Below are positions 8,925 through 17,302 of a DNA stretch of 41,743 nt, one piece after another. Position 1 is the first letter of the stretch. Each line of letters begins with the position of its first letter. The stretch spans positions 1 to 41,743 of the forward strand of contig JABWAU010000020.1 of assembly GCA_013360875.1 (NCBI GenBank), given 5' to 3'. This DNA comes from Anaerolineales bacterium. Its GTDB lineage: Bacteria; Chloroflexota; Anaerolineae; Anaerolineales; Villigracilaceae. The translations under genes and the position numbers were made by a program. The notes beneath the pieces were generated by a model. The model was not told the DNA's origin, made no database searches, and saw only the letters and a list, made by a program, of their open reading frames with translations.

Positions 8925-9815
8925 TCATTCGAATATCTCTTGTGCCGCCTCTTCGATGGTTGGAAATTGGAACTTGTATCCGAGTTCGAGCAGGCGTTTG
9001 GGCTGGGAGTAACTGCCTTCGGTGAGCAGGACGCTCATTTCGCCGAGAGGGATCCTCAACAGGAACGCGGGGAGATGGAACCAATAGGGTCGTTTCAATT
9101 CCCGCGCGAGGGCTCGCATGAAATCGGCGTTGGAAGTGGGGGTGGGCGCGATCAGGTTGAAGGGACCGCGCGCGTTTTCGTTTTCGAGCAGGAATCGCAT
9201 CGCGCCGACGTAATCGGAAATGTGGATCCAGGGCGTGGCTTGCTTTCCATCGCCGAATCTGCCTCCGAAGAACAATCGCACGGGCAGCGCCATGAGCGGA
9301 AACAAGCCGCCACGCTTTGCAATCACAACCGCATTGCGCGTGACGACGCGCCGCACGCCGAGTTCCTCGACGGATTTTGTGGCGTCCTCCCACGTCACAG
9401 TGAGTTGCGCGAGGAAGTCGTTCGCGGGAGGCGCGGACTCGTCCGCGATGGTATCGTTTCGCAAGCCGTAACGGTTGATGCCGGAGGTTTGCAGGAAAAC
9501 GCGCGGGCGGCGCGAAGAGTCCTTTATCGCGGAGGCAAGCGCAAGTCCGGGCAGGATGCGGGAGTCGAGGAATTTCCGCTTCTGTCGTTTCGTCCAGGGC
9601 CAGTGTTCGAGTCCGTATCCCGTCAGGTTGACGACCGCATCCATTTCACTGACGCGGCTTCCCCATCCGTTCGTCGTCCTGCCGTCCCATTGAATGTGGT
9701 TGGGGTCTGCCGTTTTTCGGCGGGTCAGGATGATAACGGTGTGTCCGTCCCGTTCGAGGGAGTTCGTGAGGGCGGAACCGAGGAAACCGGAGCCGCCCGC
9801 GATCAATACGTTCAT
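8925..9815 (-). CDS. TIGR01777-family NAD(P)-dependent epimerase (YfcH/SDR39U1-like)
   Basis: A 296-residue member of the extended short-chain dehydrogenase family. The N-terminal Rossmann motif GGSGFLGSAL begins at residue 7, and NLTGYG lies near residue 63. SGINRYG near residue 111 stands where family members have a catalytic Ser and Tyr region. The C-terminal 50 residues (ending in TEGSYSQPKRLLELGYKFQF) match the DUF1731 tail typical of YfcH-like proteins. The natural substrate of this family is unknown, so none is assigned. The start ATG has GGAGAG five nucleotides upstream. The gene diverges from the HNH nuclease gene. A 10-base perfect inverted repeat (8922-8931, 9825-9834) brackets the reading frame. 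Confidence 0.9.
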   Translation of the reverse strand: MNVLIAGGSGFLGSALTNSLERDGHTVIILTRRKTADPNHIQWDGRTTNGWGSRVSEMDAVVNLTGYGLEHWPWTKRQKRKFLDSRILPGLALASAIKDSSRRPRVFLQTSGINRYGLRNDTIADESAPPANDFLAQLTVTWEDATKSVEELGVRRVVTRNAVVIAKRGGLFPLMALPVRLFFGGRFGDGKQATPWIHISDYVGAMRFLLENENARGPFNLIAPTPTSNADFMRALARELKRPYWFHLPAFLLRIPLGEMSVLLTEGSYSQPKRLLELGYKFQFPTIEEAAQEIFE

Positions 9816-9859
9816 CGTTCTCTCCGAATGACAGGTTCGCGGCGTTCCAAAAAGTGGGT

Positions 9860-9888
9860 TTTACGAAATATATTAACTGGCATATAAT
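9860..9888 (+). promoter_or_regulatory. Promoter for the HNH endonuclease gene
   Basis: TTTACG (9860-9865, four of six matches to TTGACA) and a perfect TATAAT (9883-9888) are separated by 17 nt. Transcription would start near 9895, giving a leader of about 15 nt with GGAGG at 9901-9905 before the ATG at 9910. Confidence 0.7.
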
Positions 9889-9909
9889 CGTGCCTGTTGC
9901 GGAGGCAGA

Positions 9910-10413
9910 ATGCACGAACCAGTGCTGGTGCTAAACGCCAATTTCGAACCGATCAATGTCTGTACCACGCGCCGTGCGGTTGGGCTGCTCCTGGCGGGCA
10001 AAGCCGACATGGTGATGAACGGACGCGGTCAAATAAAAACTGTATCGCAATTGATCCCGCGCCCCTCGATCATCCGGCTGGAGATGCAGGTTCATCGCCC
10101 GAGACCCCGCGTCAAGTTGACGCGGCGCGAGGTGTTTCGCCGCGACAATTATACCTGCCAGTATTGTGGAAAGCGCGACGGGGGCATGACAGTGGATCAC
10201 GTGATTCCGCGTCACATGGGGGGCATGCACGTATGGACGAACGTGGTGACTGCCTGTCCGTTCTGCAACCACCGCAAGGGAGGGCGCAAGGTGGAGGAGG
10301 CGCACATGCGCCTGTTGCATCCGCCGAAGGAGCCGCCCGCCAGCGCCATGTACATTTTCGGCAGACATTTGAACGAATGCCGGGAATGGGAGCCGTACAT
10401 CGTCGGCTGGTGA
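9910..10413 (+). CDS. HNH endonuclease
   Basis: A 167-residue HNH nuclease of the type common near housekeeping genes in Chloroflexota, Deinococcota and cyanobacteria. The zinc-supported ββα fold is visible: CQYC (C83, C86) and CPFC (C116, C119) as metal-binding knuckles, with D96-H97, N111 and H121 as the catalytic H-N-H positions. The N-terminal 70 residues (LVLNANFEPINVCTTRRAV) are a conserved family extension. It likely cuts or nicks DNA; no toxin/immunity or intron context is present, so the biological role is open. The start ATG has GGAGG five nucleotides upstream and a clear promoter at 9860-9888. It shares a bidirectional terminator with the convergent metallo-beta-lactamase gene. Confidence 0.92.
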   Translation: MHEPVLVLNANFEPINVCTTRRAVGLLLAGKADMVMNGRGQIKTVSQLIPRPSIIRLEMQVHRPRPRVKLTRREVFRRDNYTCQYCGKRDGGMTVDHVIPRHMGGMHVWTNVVTACPFCNHRKGGRKVEEAHMRLLHPPKEPPASAMYIFGRHLNECREWEPYIVGW

Positions 10414-10421
10414 TCCCGATC

Positions 10422-10462
10422 ATAAAAGCGACAGTCACCTTCGAGGTGACTGTCGCTTTTAT
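10422..10462. terminator. Bidirectional terminator shared by convergent genes
   Basis: A perfect 19-base-pair stem (10422-10440 with 10444-10462) closes on a TCG loop; its ends are ATAAAA and TTTTAT, so a U-rich end forms on either strand. The stop codon of the minus-strand metallo-beta-lactamase gene (10459-10461) lies inside the outer stem. The HNH stop is 8 nt before the stem. Confidence 0.9.
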
Positions 10463-11214
10463 ATGTCTATCGTCATAAAATCCCTTGCTAAGATGATTTC
10501 GCCCTGGAATGCCTTTCCCGCCTCGGTGACGAGGTCGCCTTTTGCAAAACGCCCCGTCGGGTAGTGGATGAGATAAAGCGTCGCGACCTCCGCCCTGGCT
10601 GCGATCTCGCCCGCCTGTTCCGCGGAGGAATGTCCGTACGTCGCGCCGCCCGCTTCGTGGATGAGGATGTCCGCCCCATCCGCCAGGCGGACGGTCTGTT
10701 CGCACGGTTCCGTATCGCAGGAATAGGCAAGCACTTTTTTGGTTTGTTTGACCTCGACGCGGATGCCGATAGTGGGGACCATGTGATGGACGGGGGAGGA
10801 GGATATTCTGAACTCATCGTCGTCCAGCACAAACGCCATTTCCGCTTCCGGCAGGCGATAAAAGGCGACGGGAAAAAAATTGGGCCACTCCGCCCAGCCG
10901 TAGAAGCCCATCAGGTCTTCGAGACGATCCATGGTGAAGTGAAGCCCATAGATGTTGATCGGCTTGGTCCTGCCCATCAGCCACATGCCCATGAGAAGAA
11001 GCGGGACGCCGGAAACGTGATCGGGATGGAAATGTGTGATGATGATGTCGGTCAATTCGTTGAAATCCACCCCCGCTTCCTCCAGGCGGACGACCGGGTT
11101 GCTGACGCAATCCACAAGGATGGAACGTTTCTCGCCTATGATTGCCAGGTGTGTGTTCTCGTGATCACGGGTTGGTACTGCGTTGGACGATCCGAGGATG
11201 ATGACCTTTGCCAA
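10459..11214 (-). CDS. Metallo-beta-lactamase-fold hydrolase (RNase Z-like)
   Basis: A 251-residue MBL-fold protein. The zinc signature H61-F-H63-P-D65-H66 is intact, with further ligands plausibly in the VHHMVP, SCDTEP and LIHYPT segments. The order ILGSSNAVPT, HFHPDH, HEAGGATYGHSSAEQAGEIA is that of the RNase Z/arylsulfatase-like phosphodiesterase branch, so a phosphoester or cyclic phosphodiester substrate is likely. A classical RNase Z exosite arm is not obvious, so tRNA 3' processing is not claimed. The start is TTG at 11214 with GGAGGG about nine nucleotides upstream. It follows the permease gene by 15 nt and is probably the last gene of the ABC operon. Its stop codon lies within the shared terminator. 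Confidence 0.88.
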   Translation of the reverse strand: MAKVIILGSSNAVPTRDHENTHLAIIGEKRSILVDCVSNPVVRLEEAGVDFNELTDIIITHFHPDHVSGVPLLLMGMWLMGRTKPINIYGLHFTMDRLEDLMGFYGWAEWPNFFPVAFYRLPEAEMAFVLDDDEFRISSSPVHHMVPTIGIRVEVKQTKKVLAYSCDTEPCEQTVRLADGADILIHEAGGATYGHSSAEQAGEIAARAEVATLYLIHYPTGRFAKGDLVTEAGKAFQGEIILARDFMTIDI

Positions 11215-11229
11215 GATGGTATCCCTCCA

Positions 11230-12666
11230 TCATAGAAATGGGAACGCCATTTTGATCAGCACGGGAGTTAGATAGATCTCGATCACCGCCGCGACCACCA
11301 GCAATGGAACGACCAGACCGATAAAGACCCGGAACCAGTCAGCAATCGAAAGAAGAAGCGTCTCGCCGATGCTTTTATCCGTATTGGGCGAGACCAGCAC
11401 GGCGCCCACCCGCAACATTGACGCAGTGGCAAGGACGACCGCCGTCAATTCGAACAACCCATGTGGCAGCACTCCCACCAGGAAGGTAAGGATCGGGGAA
11501 AAGCCGATCAGTTGCGCCGCGCCCAAAACCCCGCCAACCAGCGCAAAGTTGAACAGATACAACGTCAAGCCCAGCGTACCAAAGGAGATCAGCCCCAGCA
11601 AAAGGAAGACGACCGTCGTCCGCGCGTTGTAGAAGAACAGCAGCGGCGCGGGCAGCTGGCTCCCCAATTGATCGAGATTGACGAGGTTGTTCTCCACGAA
11701 GGATTTGAAGTCCTCCGCGCGCTCCGGCGAAAATTCGATGTAGGCCGGCACGTTGACAACCACCCAGGCGTAGGCGGCAAAGATCGCGGCCACGCCCAGA
11801 ACGATCACGATCGCGAGGGGCTGTTTCAATTGCCGCAGGGTGATGGGGATTTCCACGCGATACCAATCGGCGAACGATTTTGCCCCGCCCACAAAACGGT
11901 CGCGAAAGACGCGGTAAACGTTTCTGATATTCAGGTTGTCAATCTCGCGCCCCAGCAGGTACTCGCGTTTGAAATGAGCAAGCCCAAGGCGCACCAACAA
12001 ACCCGAGAGCAGGGTCACGGCGACGATCGCGAACCACAACACATCCTCGTTGCCCCAGAAGATCAGGATGGTCTCGCCCTGCAGGAGGAACGCCACGGGG
12101 ACGACGACGAACGAAGCCATCAAGTTCGCGGAACGGATCGTCGTCGCCTGCACCGAAATCACGATCGCCGAACTGACCATCAGAACCGCGTGGGCGAAGG
12201 TCAGCAAAAAAATCAATGCCAGCATGTAGAGGCTTGGAAACTGCACGTCCCGCCGCGAAACCAGGATCAGATAGATACCCATGGACAGATAACTGAACAC
12301 CAACGGAGTGGCGATCCCCACGAGCAGTTTGCCGAGATACAATTGTTTGTCCTCCAAAGGGGAGGAAAGCAGCGGCTCGATGGTGCCGCGTTCCTTTTCC
12401 CCCACAAACGCCTCCAGCGCAACCACCAGCGTGAACGACAGCGGGAAGAAACCGATCACCAGAATCGCAAACGGGATCAAATTATCCAGGATCAAGTCCC
12501 CGCCGAAACGGTTCATAAAATTGACCGCCTGCCGCGTGGTGTCGTCCGCGATGAATGGAAACACCGAAACCAGCAAAGCCATCGGGACGACAATGCGCCA
12601 GTCACGGAACTGATCTGTGAACTCGCGCCGCGCCACCAGCCAGATCGCATCCCAATTACGACGCAT
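11230..12666 (-). CDS. ABC-2 permease fused to a SpoIIM-like domain
   Basis: A 478-residue integral membrane protein in two halves. Residues 1-235 resemble ABC-2 permeases: an amphipathic start (ARREFTDQFRD), then about six membrane segments, with the cytoplasmic EKERGTIEPLLSSPL motif at about residues 90-105 typical of ABC-2 coupling regions. A soluble/amphipathic linker (about 235-275) leads to a second half (about 275-478) with four or five membrane segments and the LPHGLFELTAVVLATASMLR motif of the SpoIIM/DUF95 family. Standalone SpoIIM-like proteins often accompany ABC transporters and MoxR genes; here the two are one chain. The frame starts at ATG 12666 and overlaps the ATPase gene by 11 nt, so the products almost certainly form one transporter. 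The substrate is unknown. Confidence 0.85.
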   Translation of the reverse strand: MRRNWDAIWLVARREFTDQFRDWRIVVPMALLVSVFPFIADDTTRQAVNFMNRFGGDLILDNLIPFAILVIGFFPLSFTLVVALEAFVGEKERGTIEPLLSSPLEDKQLYLGKLLVGIATPLVFSYLSMGIYLILVSRRDVQFPSLYMLALIFLLTFAHAVLMVSSAIVISVQATTIRSANLMASFVVVPVAFLLQGETILIFWGNEDVLWFAIVAVTLLSGLLVRLGLAHFKREYLLGREIDNLNIRNVYRVFRDRFVGGAKSFADWYRVEIPITLRQLKQPLAIVIVLGVAAIFAAYAWVVVNVPAYIEFSPERAEDFKSFVENNLVNLDQLGSQLPAPLLFFYNARTTVVFLLLGLISFGTLGLTLYLFNFALVGGVLGAAQLIGFSPILTFLVGVLPHGLFELTAVVLATASMLRVGAVLVSPNTDKSIGETLLLSIADWFRVFIGLVVPLLVVAAVIEIYLTPVLIKMAFPFL

Positions 12667-13594
12667 ACGCCACCCCCTGCGCTTCCGCCATGGTCTTCAG
12701 ATACACCTGTTCCAATTTCCTCGAAACTTCCTGGAAGGAAACGAGCGGCGCGTTGCGGGAGGTCAACGCGCGCACGATCTTCGGGTTGACGACCTGCGGC
12801 GCTTCGACCCTGAACCGTAAACTGGTCCCGCTTCGATAAGCCAGTTCCACGCCCTCGGGCAGGTCCAACTCACCCGCGTCGAAGGGCTCGGAGAACTTCG
12901 CCTCATATTCCACGGGACCCAACACCCTTCGCTTCAATTCCTCCAGCGACCCGTTCAGCAGGATCCGGCCGCGATAGATGATGGCGATCGTATCCGCCAG
13001 CGCCTCCGCCTCGGCAAGGTTGTGCGTACAGATGATGATCGTCCGCTGGGAGGAACGCAGCCGCGCGATCTCGCTCCGCACCAACTGCGCGGATTCCGGG
13101 TCCATTGCCGAGGTCGGCTCATCGAGCAGTAACACGGATGGGTCGTGGATCAGGGCGCGCGCCAGCGCCAGTTTTTGTTTCATGCCCTTCGAGTATTCGC
13201 CGGAACGCCGGCGCGCCGCTTCGGCAAGCCCGAAGTATTCGAGCAGATATTGGGTGCGTTTCCTGCGTTTACCGGGGTCCAAGCCGTACACCTTGCCGAA
13301 AAAGTCGAGATATTCCTCGCCGGTCATGCGCACGTACAGACCGTGCTGTTCCGTCAACACACCGACGTTGGCGCGCGTTTCATGCGGGTTCTTCATCACG
13401 TCGTAGCCGGAGACGCGCGCCCAGCCGCGCGTTGGGTTGAGAAGCGCGGTCAACATGCGAACGGTCGTCGTCTTGCCGGCGCCGTTCTGTCCCAGTAAAG
13501 CCAGTATTTGCCCGGGGCGCACCGTTAACGACACTCCCTCCACAGCCCAAAAATCCCCGTTGTATTTCTTGCTCAGGTCTTCACATTCGATCAT
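12656..13594 (-). CDS. ABC transporter ATP-binding protein
   Basis: A 312-residue ATPase of the ABC-2 (drug/Na+ export, CcmA-like) class. Walker A GQNGAGKTT lies at residues 35-43, the signature YSKGMKQKLALARAL near 133-147, and Walker B VLLLDEPTSAMDP near 152-164, followed by the switch histidine in CTHNLAEAE. The C-terminal 90 residues form the variable extension seen in this class. It would power the partner permease (11230-12666), with which it overlaps. The start ATG 13594 has a GAGAG Shine-Dalgarno-like sequence, and a good promoter lies 20-45 nt upstream. The order ATPase, permease, MBL hydrolase suggests one operon. Transported substrate is unknown. Confidence 0.95.
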   Translation of the reverse strand: MIECEDLSKKYNGDFWAVEGVSLTVRPGQILALLGQNGAGKTTTVRMLTALLNPTRGWARVSGYDVMKNPHETRANVGVLTEQHGLYVRMTGEEYLDFFGKVYGLDPGKRRKRTQYLLEYFGLAEAARRRSGEYSKGMKQKLALARALIHDPSVLLLDEPTSAMDPESAQLVRSEIARLRSSQRTIIICTHNLAEAEALADTIAIIYRGRILLNGSLEELKRRVLGPVEYEAKFSEPFDAGELDLPEGVELAYRSGTSLRFRVEAPQVVNPKIVRALTSRNAPLVSFQEVSRKLEQVYLKTMAEAQGVAYAS

Positions 13595-13612
13595 TTTAAC
13601 TCTCTCGTTTTG

Positions 13613-13640
13613 AGCATAGCATAGACAGATTCATGGTCAA
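13613..13640 (-). promoter_or_regulatory. Promoter for the ABC/MBL operon
   Basis: On the minus strand TTGACC (13640-13635, five of six consensus matches) and TATGCT (13618-13613, four of six) are separated by 16 nt. Transcription would begin near 13606, 12 nt before the ATPase ATG at 13594. Confidence 0.65.
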
Positions 13641-13684
13641 TAAGACAAGGGTCACCCCACGCATCTTATCATTAACCGGGGAAT

Positions 13685-14467
13685 TTAAGCCTTACGATGC
13701 CGCAAATACAACGCCGCCCCCGCGCACAGCGCGACGACAGCCATTACGGTCTGGTTGATGTTGATTCCCCCGACGAGCGAAGCGTCGAGCCGCAAAAAGT
13801 CCAGGAGGAAGCGCCCGAGCGGGTAGACGATCAGGTAGGTGAGGAAGACGTCGCCGTTTTTCAGGGAGCCGGCAAATCGGCGGGAAATCCACAGCAGTAG
13901 GAACAGGTTCATCAGGTTCCACAGGGATTCGTACAGGAATAGCGGATGATAATATTCCACGCTCTGATAATTCGCGAGGCGATGATCGGGATCAATGTAA
14001 ATTTTCCACGGGAGGTTCGTGGGCGCGCCGTAGAGTTCCTGGTTGACAAAGTTCCCCCAGCGTCCGATCGCCTGTCCCAGCGCCAGGCTCGGCGCGCCGA
14101 TGTCGGTCCACTCGGCAAAGTTGATCCCGGTTTTGCGGGAATAAAAATACAATGCGATCAACCCGCCGATGACCGCGCCGGGGATACCCAGCCCTCCCTT
14201 CCAGACCGCCAGCGCATCGAGCGGATGCGAAAGATACCAACTCGTTGTGACCCCGCTCGAAGGAGAGGGCGTCAGGATGTGCCATATCCGCGCGCCGACG
14301 ATACCGCCGATCAGCAGATAAATGAACAGGTCCCAAACGATTTCGGGATCGTAGCCGCGGCGCCTCGCCTCCCTGGTTGCCAGGAACGCGCCCGCCACCG
14401 CGCCGCTCATCAGGATAATTCCGTAAAAACGCACAAAGAAAGGACCAACGCTAAAGCCTTCGGGCAT
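13685..14467 (-). CDS. lgt: Prolipoprotein diacylglyceryl transferase
   Basis: A 260-residue membrane enzyme that transfers diacylglycerol from phosphatidylglycerol to the lipobox cysteine of prolipoproteins. About seven membrane segments are visible. The family signature GRWGNFVNQELYGAPT lies at about residues 135-150 and includes the essential arginine and asparagine. The region that is HGGL in Escherichia coli reads WKGGLGIPGA here, a variant usual outside Proteobacteria. The N-terminus (SVGPFFVRFYGI) also fits. The ATG at 14467 has GAGG about eight nucleotides upstream and lies 8 nt after the phosphatidyltransferase stop, so it is the last gene of the long operon. Its coupling to a phospholipid-synthesis-type enzyme makes sense, because phosphatidylglycerol is its donor. 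Confidence 0.96.
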   Translation of the reverse strand: MPEGFSVGPFFVRFYGIILMSGAVAGAFLATREARRRGYDPEIVWDLFIYLLIGGIVGARIWHILTPSPSSGVTTSWYLSHPLDALAVWKGGLGIPGAVIGGLIALYFYSRKTGINFAEWTDIGAPSLALGQAIGRWGNFVNQELYGAPTNLPWKIYIDPDHRLANYQSVEYYHPLFLYESLWNLMNLFLLLWISRRFAGSLKNGDVFLTYLIVYPLGRFLLDFLRLDASLVGGININQTVMAVVALCAGAALYLRHRKA

Positions 14468-14475
14468 GTTTACCT

Positions 14476-15108
14476 CTATTCTTGTCTTTTCATTCTCGCG
14501 CGCGCGAGTTTACGCACGTGCCAGATCCGCTGTAACGCGGTGACGTTGGCAAAAACCGCAAGGATTCCAAGACCAAGATAAACCAGATTGAAAACCAACG
14601 CAGGGGCAAGCACGAGATACCGCTCGGCGCGCGTGAGCAGACCCACTCTCGCTTCATACCCCAGACCTTCCGCCCGCGCCTTGACGTACGAGACCAGCAC
14701 CGATCCCGCCGCCGCGCCGAAGGTGAGCATACCGCCCGTCACGTCTCCAACGGTCAGGAAGTGATACAACAAGCCGCCGTAGATGATCAACTCGGAATAA
14801 CGATCCGAGACCGAGTCAACGTACGCGCCCCAGGCGCTCGCCTCCCCGCGCAGGCGCGCCATCGTGCCATCCAGCGCGTCAATCGGGGTCATTACCGCGA
14901 TCAGGATGCCGCCGGTCAGCAATTCGCCGCGCGCCAGAAAGTAGGCGCCCAACGTGTTGCCCGCCAAACCGAGCATGGTGACCATGTTGGGCGTAAGTCC
15001 AAGCCGCAGGAACAAACGCCCCAGCGGGTCCAATACCCACTTGAACCACAACCGCAGATAATCGGTGAGTGTCTTTTCCGATGATGTCGCGCCGGCGGAT
15101 TTTTCCAT
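14476..15108 (-). CDS. CDP-alcohol phosphatidyltransferase
   Basis: A 210-residue membrane enzyme that condenses CDP-diacylglycerol with an alcohol phosphate. The family motif is complete: DALDGTMAR, eight residues, G, three residues, D, three residues, D (all eight conserved positions present). About five or six membrane segments follow the usual order, including PNMVTMLGLAGNTLGAYFLA. The polar substrate cannot be told from the sequence; phosphatidylglycerophosphate or phosphatidylinositol-phosphate type synthesis are both possible. The ATG at 15108 is preferred over one at 15141, because GGAGTGAGG lies just upstream and overlaps the ftsK stop. It sits between ftsK and lgt in one transcription unit. 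Confidence 0.9.
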   Translation of the reverse strand: MEKSAGATSSEKTLTDYLRLWFKWVLDPLGRLFLRLGLTPNMVTMLGLAGNTLGAYFLARGELLTGGILIAVMTPIDALDGTMARLRGEASAWGAYVDSVSDRYSELIIYGGLLYHFLTVGDVTGGMLTFGAAAGSVLVSYVKARAEGLGYEARVGLLTRAERYLVLAPALVFNLVYLGLGILAVFANVTALQRIWHVRKLARARMKRQE

Positions 15109-15112
15109 AGCC

Positions 15113-17302
15113 TCACTCCGTTTCATTCTCTTCCTCTTCATCCAGCGGTCCCAACAGCACGTCGCGTTCCTTGCCGCCTCCTTGCGAGGGACCCACGACC
15201 CCCATCTCCTCCAGTTGATCCAGCAAACGCGCTGCGCGCGGATAGCCGATCCGCAGTCGCCTCTGCAACAAAGAAGCCGAAGCGCGCTGGCTCTCTCGGA
15301 CGATGGATGTCGCCTTTTCGATCAACCCTTCGTCTTCGTTCTCATCCGGTTCGGTCAGCAGTTTCTCCCACGGAGGCGCCGCCGCGTCGCTTTCGCCAAC
15401 GGTCTTCTGCCAGTGCGAGATGACGCGCTCGATCTCCATGTCGGTGACAAACACACCCTGCGCGCGAACGGGGCTTCCGACTTCCGGGTTGAGGAAGAGC
15501 ATGTCGCCGCGTCCGAGCAGGTTTTCCGCGCCGGTCGTATCCAGGATCACGCGGCTGTCCACGCCCGAAGCGACGGCGAACGCAAGTCTCGCCGGGAAGT
15601 TCGCCTTGATCAAGCCGGTCACCACGTCCGTCGAAGGGCGCTGCGTGGCGACGATCAAATGGATTCCGGTCGCGCGCGCCATCTGCGCGAGCCGCACGAG
15701 GTTATGCTCCGTCTGGTCGGGCGCGGACATCATCAGGTCCGCCAGTTCGTCAATCAGCACCACGATGCGCGGGAGAGGAGCCCCCTCCTTTTTGCGCGCA
15801 AGTTTACGGTTGTAATTTTCAAGGTCGCGCGCGTGCGCGGCTTCGAGCAGGCGATAACGATGTTCCATCTCGACGACCACCCAGCGCAACACGCCAAGAA
15901 TGCGCTCCACGTTCGTCTCCACCTTGCCGTACAAATGCGGCAGACCGTTGAAACGCAGCAATTCGACCATCTTGGAGTCGATCATCACCATTCGCAGGTC
16001 TTCCGGCGCGTTGTTCATCGCAAGGCAAACCGCCAGCGACGTGATACAGATGGACTTGCCCGATCCTGTCGCGCCGGCGATCAACAAATGCGGCATGCGC
16101 GCCAAGTCCGCAACCACAGGTTGACCCGAAACGTCGCGTCCCAACGCCAGAGCCAGCGGCGCGCCGACCTTGTGAAACGCTTCGGTCTCCAGCAGCGGGC
16201 GCAGGCGCACGTTCGATTGATGCGTGTTCGGCACCTCGATGCCCACGTACGGCTTGCCCGGCACCGGCGCTTCGATCCGCAACCGTTCCGCGGAAAGCGC
16301 CAGCGCAAGGTCTTTTTGCAACGAAGCGATCTGCGCCACGCGGACCTTGATCTGCCTTTCCTCCTCTTCGTTCGCGCCCGCCCGCTTCATAAAGCCGGGT
16401 TGCACGGCGAATTGCGTCACGGTCGGTCCCACGCGGAAACCGATCACCGTTGCGGAGATGCCGAACTCGGCAAGCGTCTTTTCGATCATACCCGCCGTCT
16501 GGTTGATCGTGCGTTCATCCGGGCGTGCGGCTTGATCCGCCAAAAGGATGTTCAGCGAGGGCAGCCGCTCGTCGCGATAACGCGGCTCGACTTTCTTATC
16601 CTTCTGCTCGGAAACCTTCAGGGATTTGCGAAACTCGGGAGGCAAAGCGGGGGACTTCTTCCGAGATTCGCGCGGCTTCTTTTCCTCGGCAATTGCTTCT
16701 TTCTGCGCCTGGGGCTGGGTCGCCGTTTCGAGAGAAGGAGTCTCCTCTGCGACCTTTACCAGCCACTTTTCGACCAGCGACCAGACGTTGAATCCGCTCA
16801 TCACGGCAAGCAGCCACAACACGAACAACAACAACGTCCCCCACAACTCATCCACGCGCCAGAACAACTCCGTGATGCCCCACCCGATGCGCCCACCGAA
16901 TTTGCCGGCTTCCGCGTCGAGGACGGAATTGCCTCCGATGGCTGCGAACAAGCCCAGGGTCAGGAAAGAGGCGAGTTCGAGGGCGAAGAGTTGAGTCCAC
17001 GTGAGAAAACCTCCGCCGTGTCTCAGCAGGGAGAATCCAAAATATCCGATCCACAAAACGACGAGGTACGCCCCCCAGCCGGTCCATAACGAAAGCAGAC
17101 CCACCCAGGGCACGAGCAGCGCCCCCTGGGTATCACCGCGCAATGCAAGGAAGGTCATCAGCGCGAACGCGATCAAAATGACCCCGAGGATGTCGCGGAA
17201 AAAACGCCCGAAGTGACGGTTGAAGATCACGAGGCGATCCAGCCAGCCGTCGCGCGATTCGGATTCGTATCCGCGATCCGCCGGTTGCGAACGTCTCGTC
17301 AT
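15113..17302 (-). CDS. ftsK: FtsK/SpoIIIE-type DNA translocase
   Basis: A 729-residue membrane-anchored, ATP-driven motor that moves chromosomal DNA through the closing division septum. Four N-terminal membrane segments (about residues 30-175) are followed by a charged linker, then the motor: Walker A GATGSGKS near 409, Walker B VVLIDELAD near 515 and the FtsK box ATQRPSTDVVTGLIKANFPARLAF. The last 65 residues are the winged-helix gamma domain (ASLLQRRLRIGYPRAARLLDQL) that reads polar DNA motifs. The ATG at 17302 overlaps the S1 gene stop as ATGA, which indicates translational coupling. Longer in-frame extension upstream to 17680 would lie inside the S1 gene and looks non-coding (Arg/Gly-rich), so it is rejected. 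The linker is short compared with the E. coli protein. Confidence 0.95.
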   Translation of the reverse strand: MTRRSQPADRGYESESRDGWLDRLVIFNRHFGRFFRDILGVILIAFALMTFLALRGDTQGALLVPWVGLLSLWTGWGAYLVVLWIGYFGFSLLRHGGGFLTWTQLFALELASFLTLGLFAAIGGNSVLDAEAGKFGGRIGWGITELFWRVDELWGTLLLFVLWLLAVMSGFNVWSLVEKWLVKVAEETPSLETATQPQAQKEAIAEEKKPRESRKKSPALPPEFRKSLKVSEQKDKKVEPRYRDERLPSLNILLADQAARPDERTINQTAGMIEKTLAEFGISATVIGFRVGPTVTQFAVQPGFMKRAGANEEEERQIKVRVAQIASLQKDLALALSAERLRIEAPVPGKPYVGIEVPNTHQSNVRLRPLLETEAFHKVGAPLALALGRDVSGQPVVADLARMPHLLIAGATGSGKSICITSLAVCLAMNNAPEDLRMVMIDSKMVELLRFNGLPHLYGKVETNVERILGVLRWVVVEMEHRYRLLEAAHARDLENYNRKLARKKEGAPLPRIVVLIDELADLMMSAPDQTEHNLVRLAQMARATGIHLIVATQRPSTDVVTGLIKANFPARLAFAVASGVDSRVILDTTGAENLLGRGDMLFLNPEVGSPVRAQGVFVTDMEIERVISHWQKTVGESDAAAPPWEKLLTEPDENEDEGLIEKATSIVRESQRASASLLQRRLRIGYPRAARLLDQLEEMGVVGPSQGGGKERDVLLGPLDEEEENETE

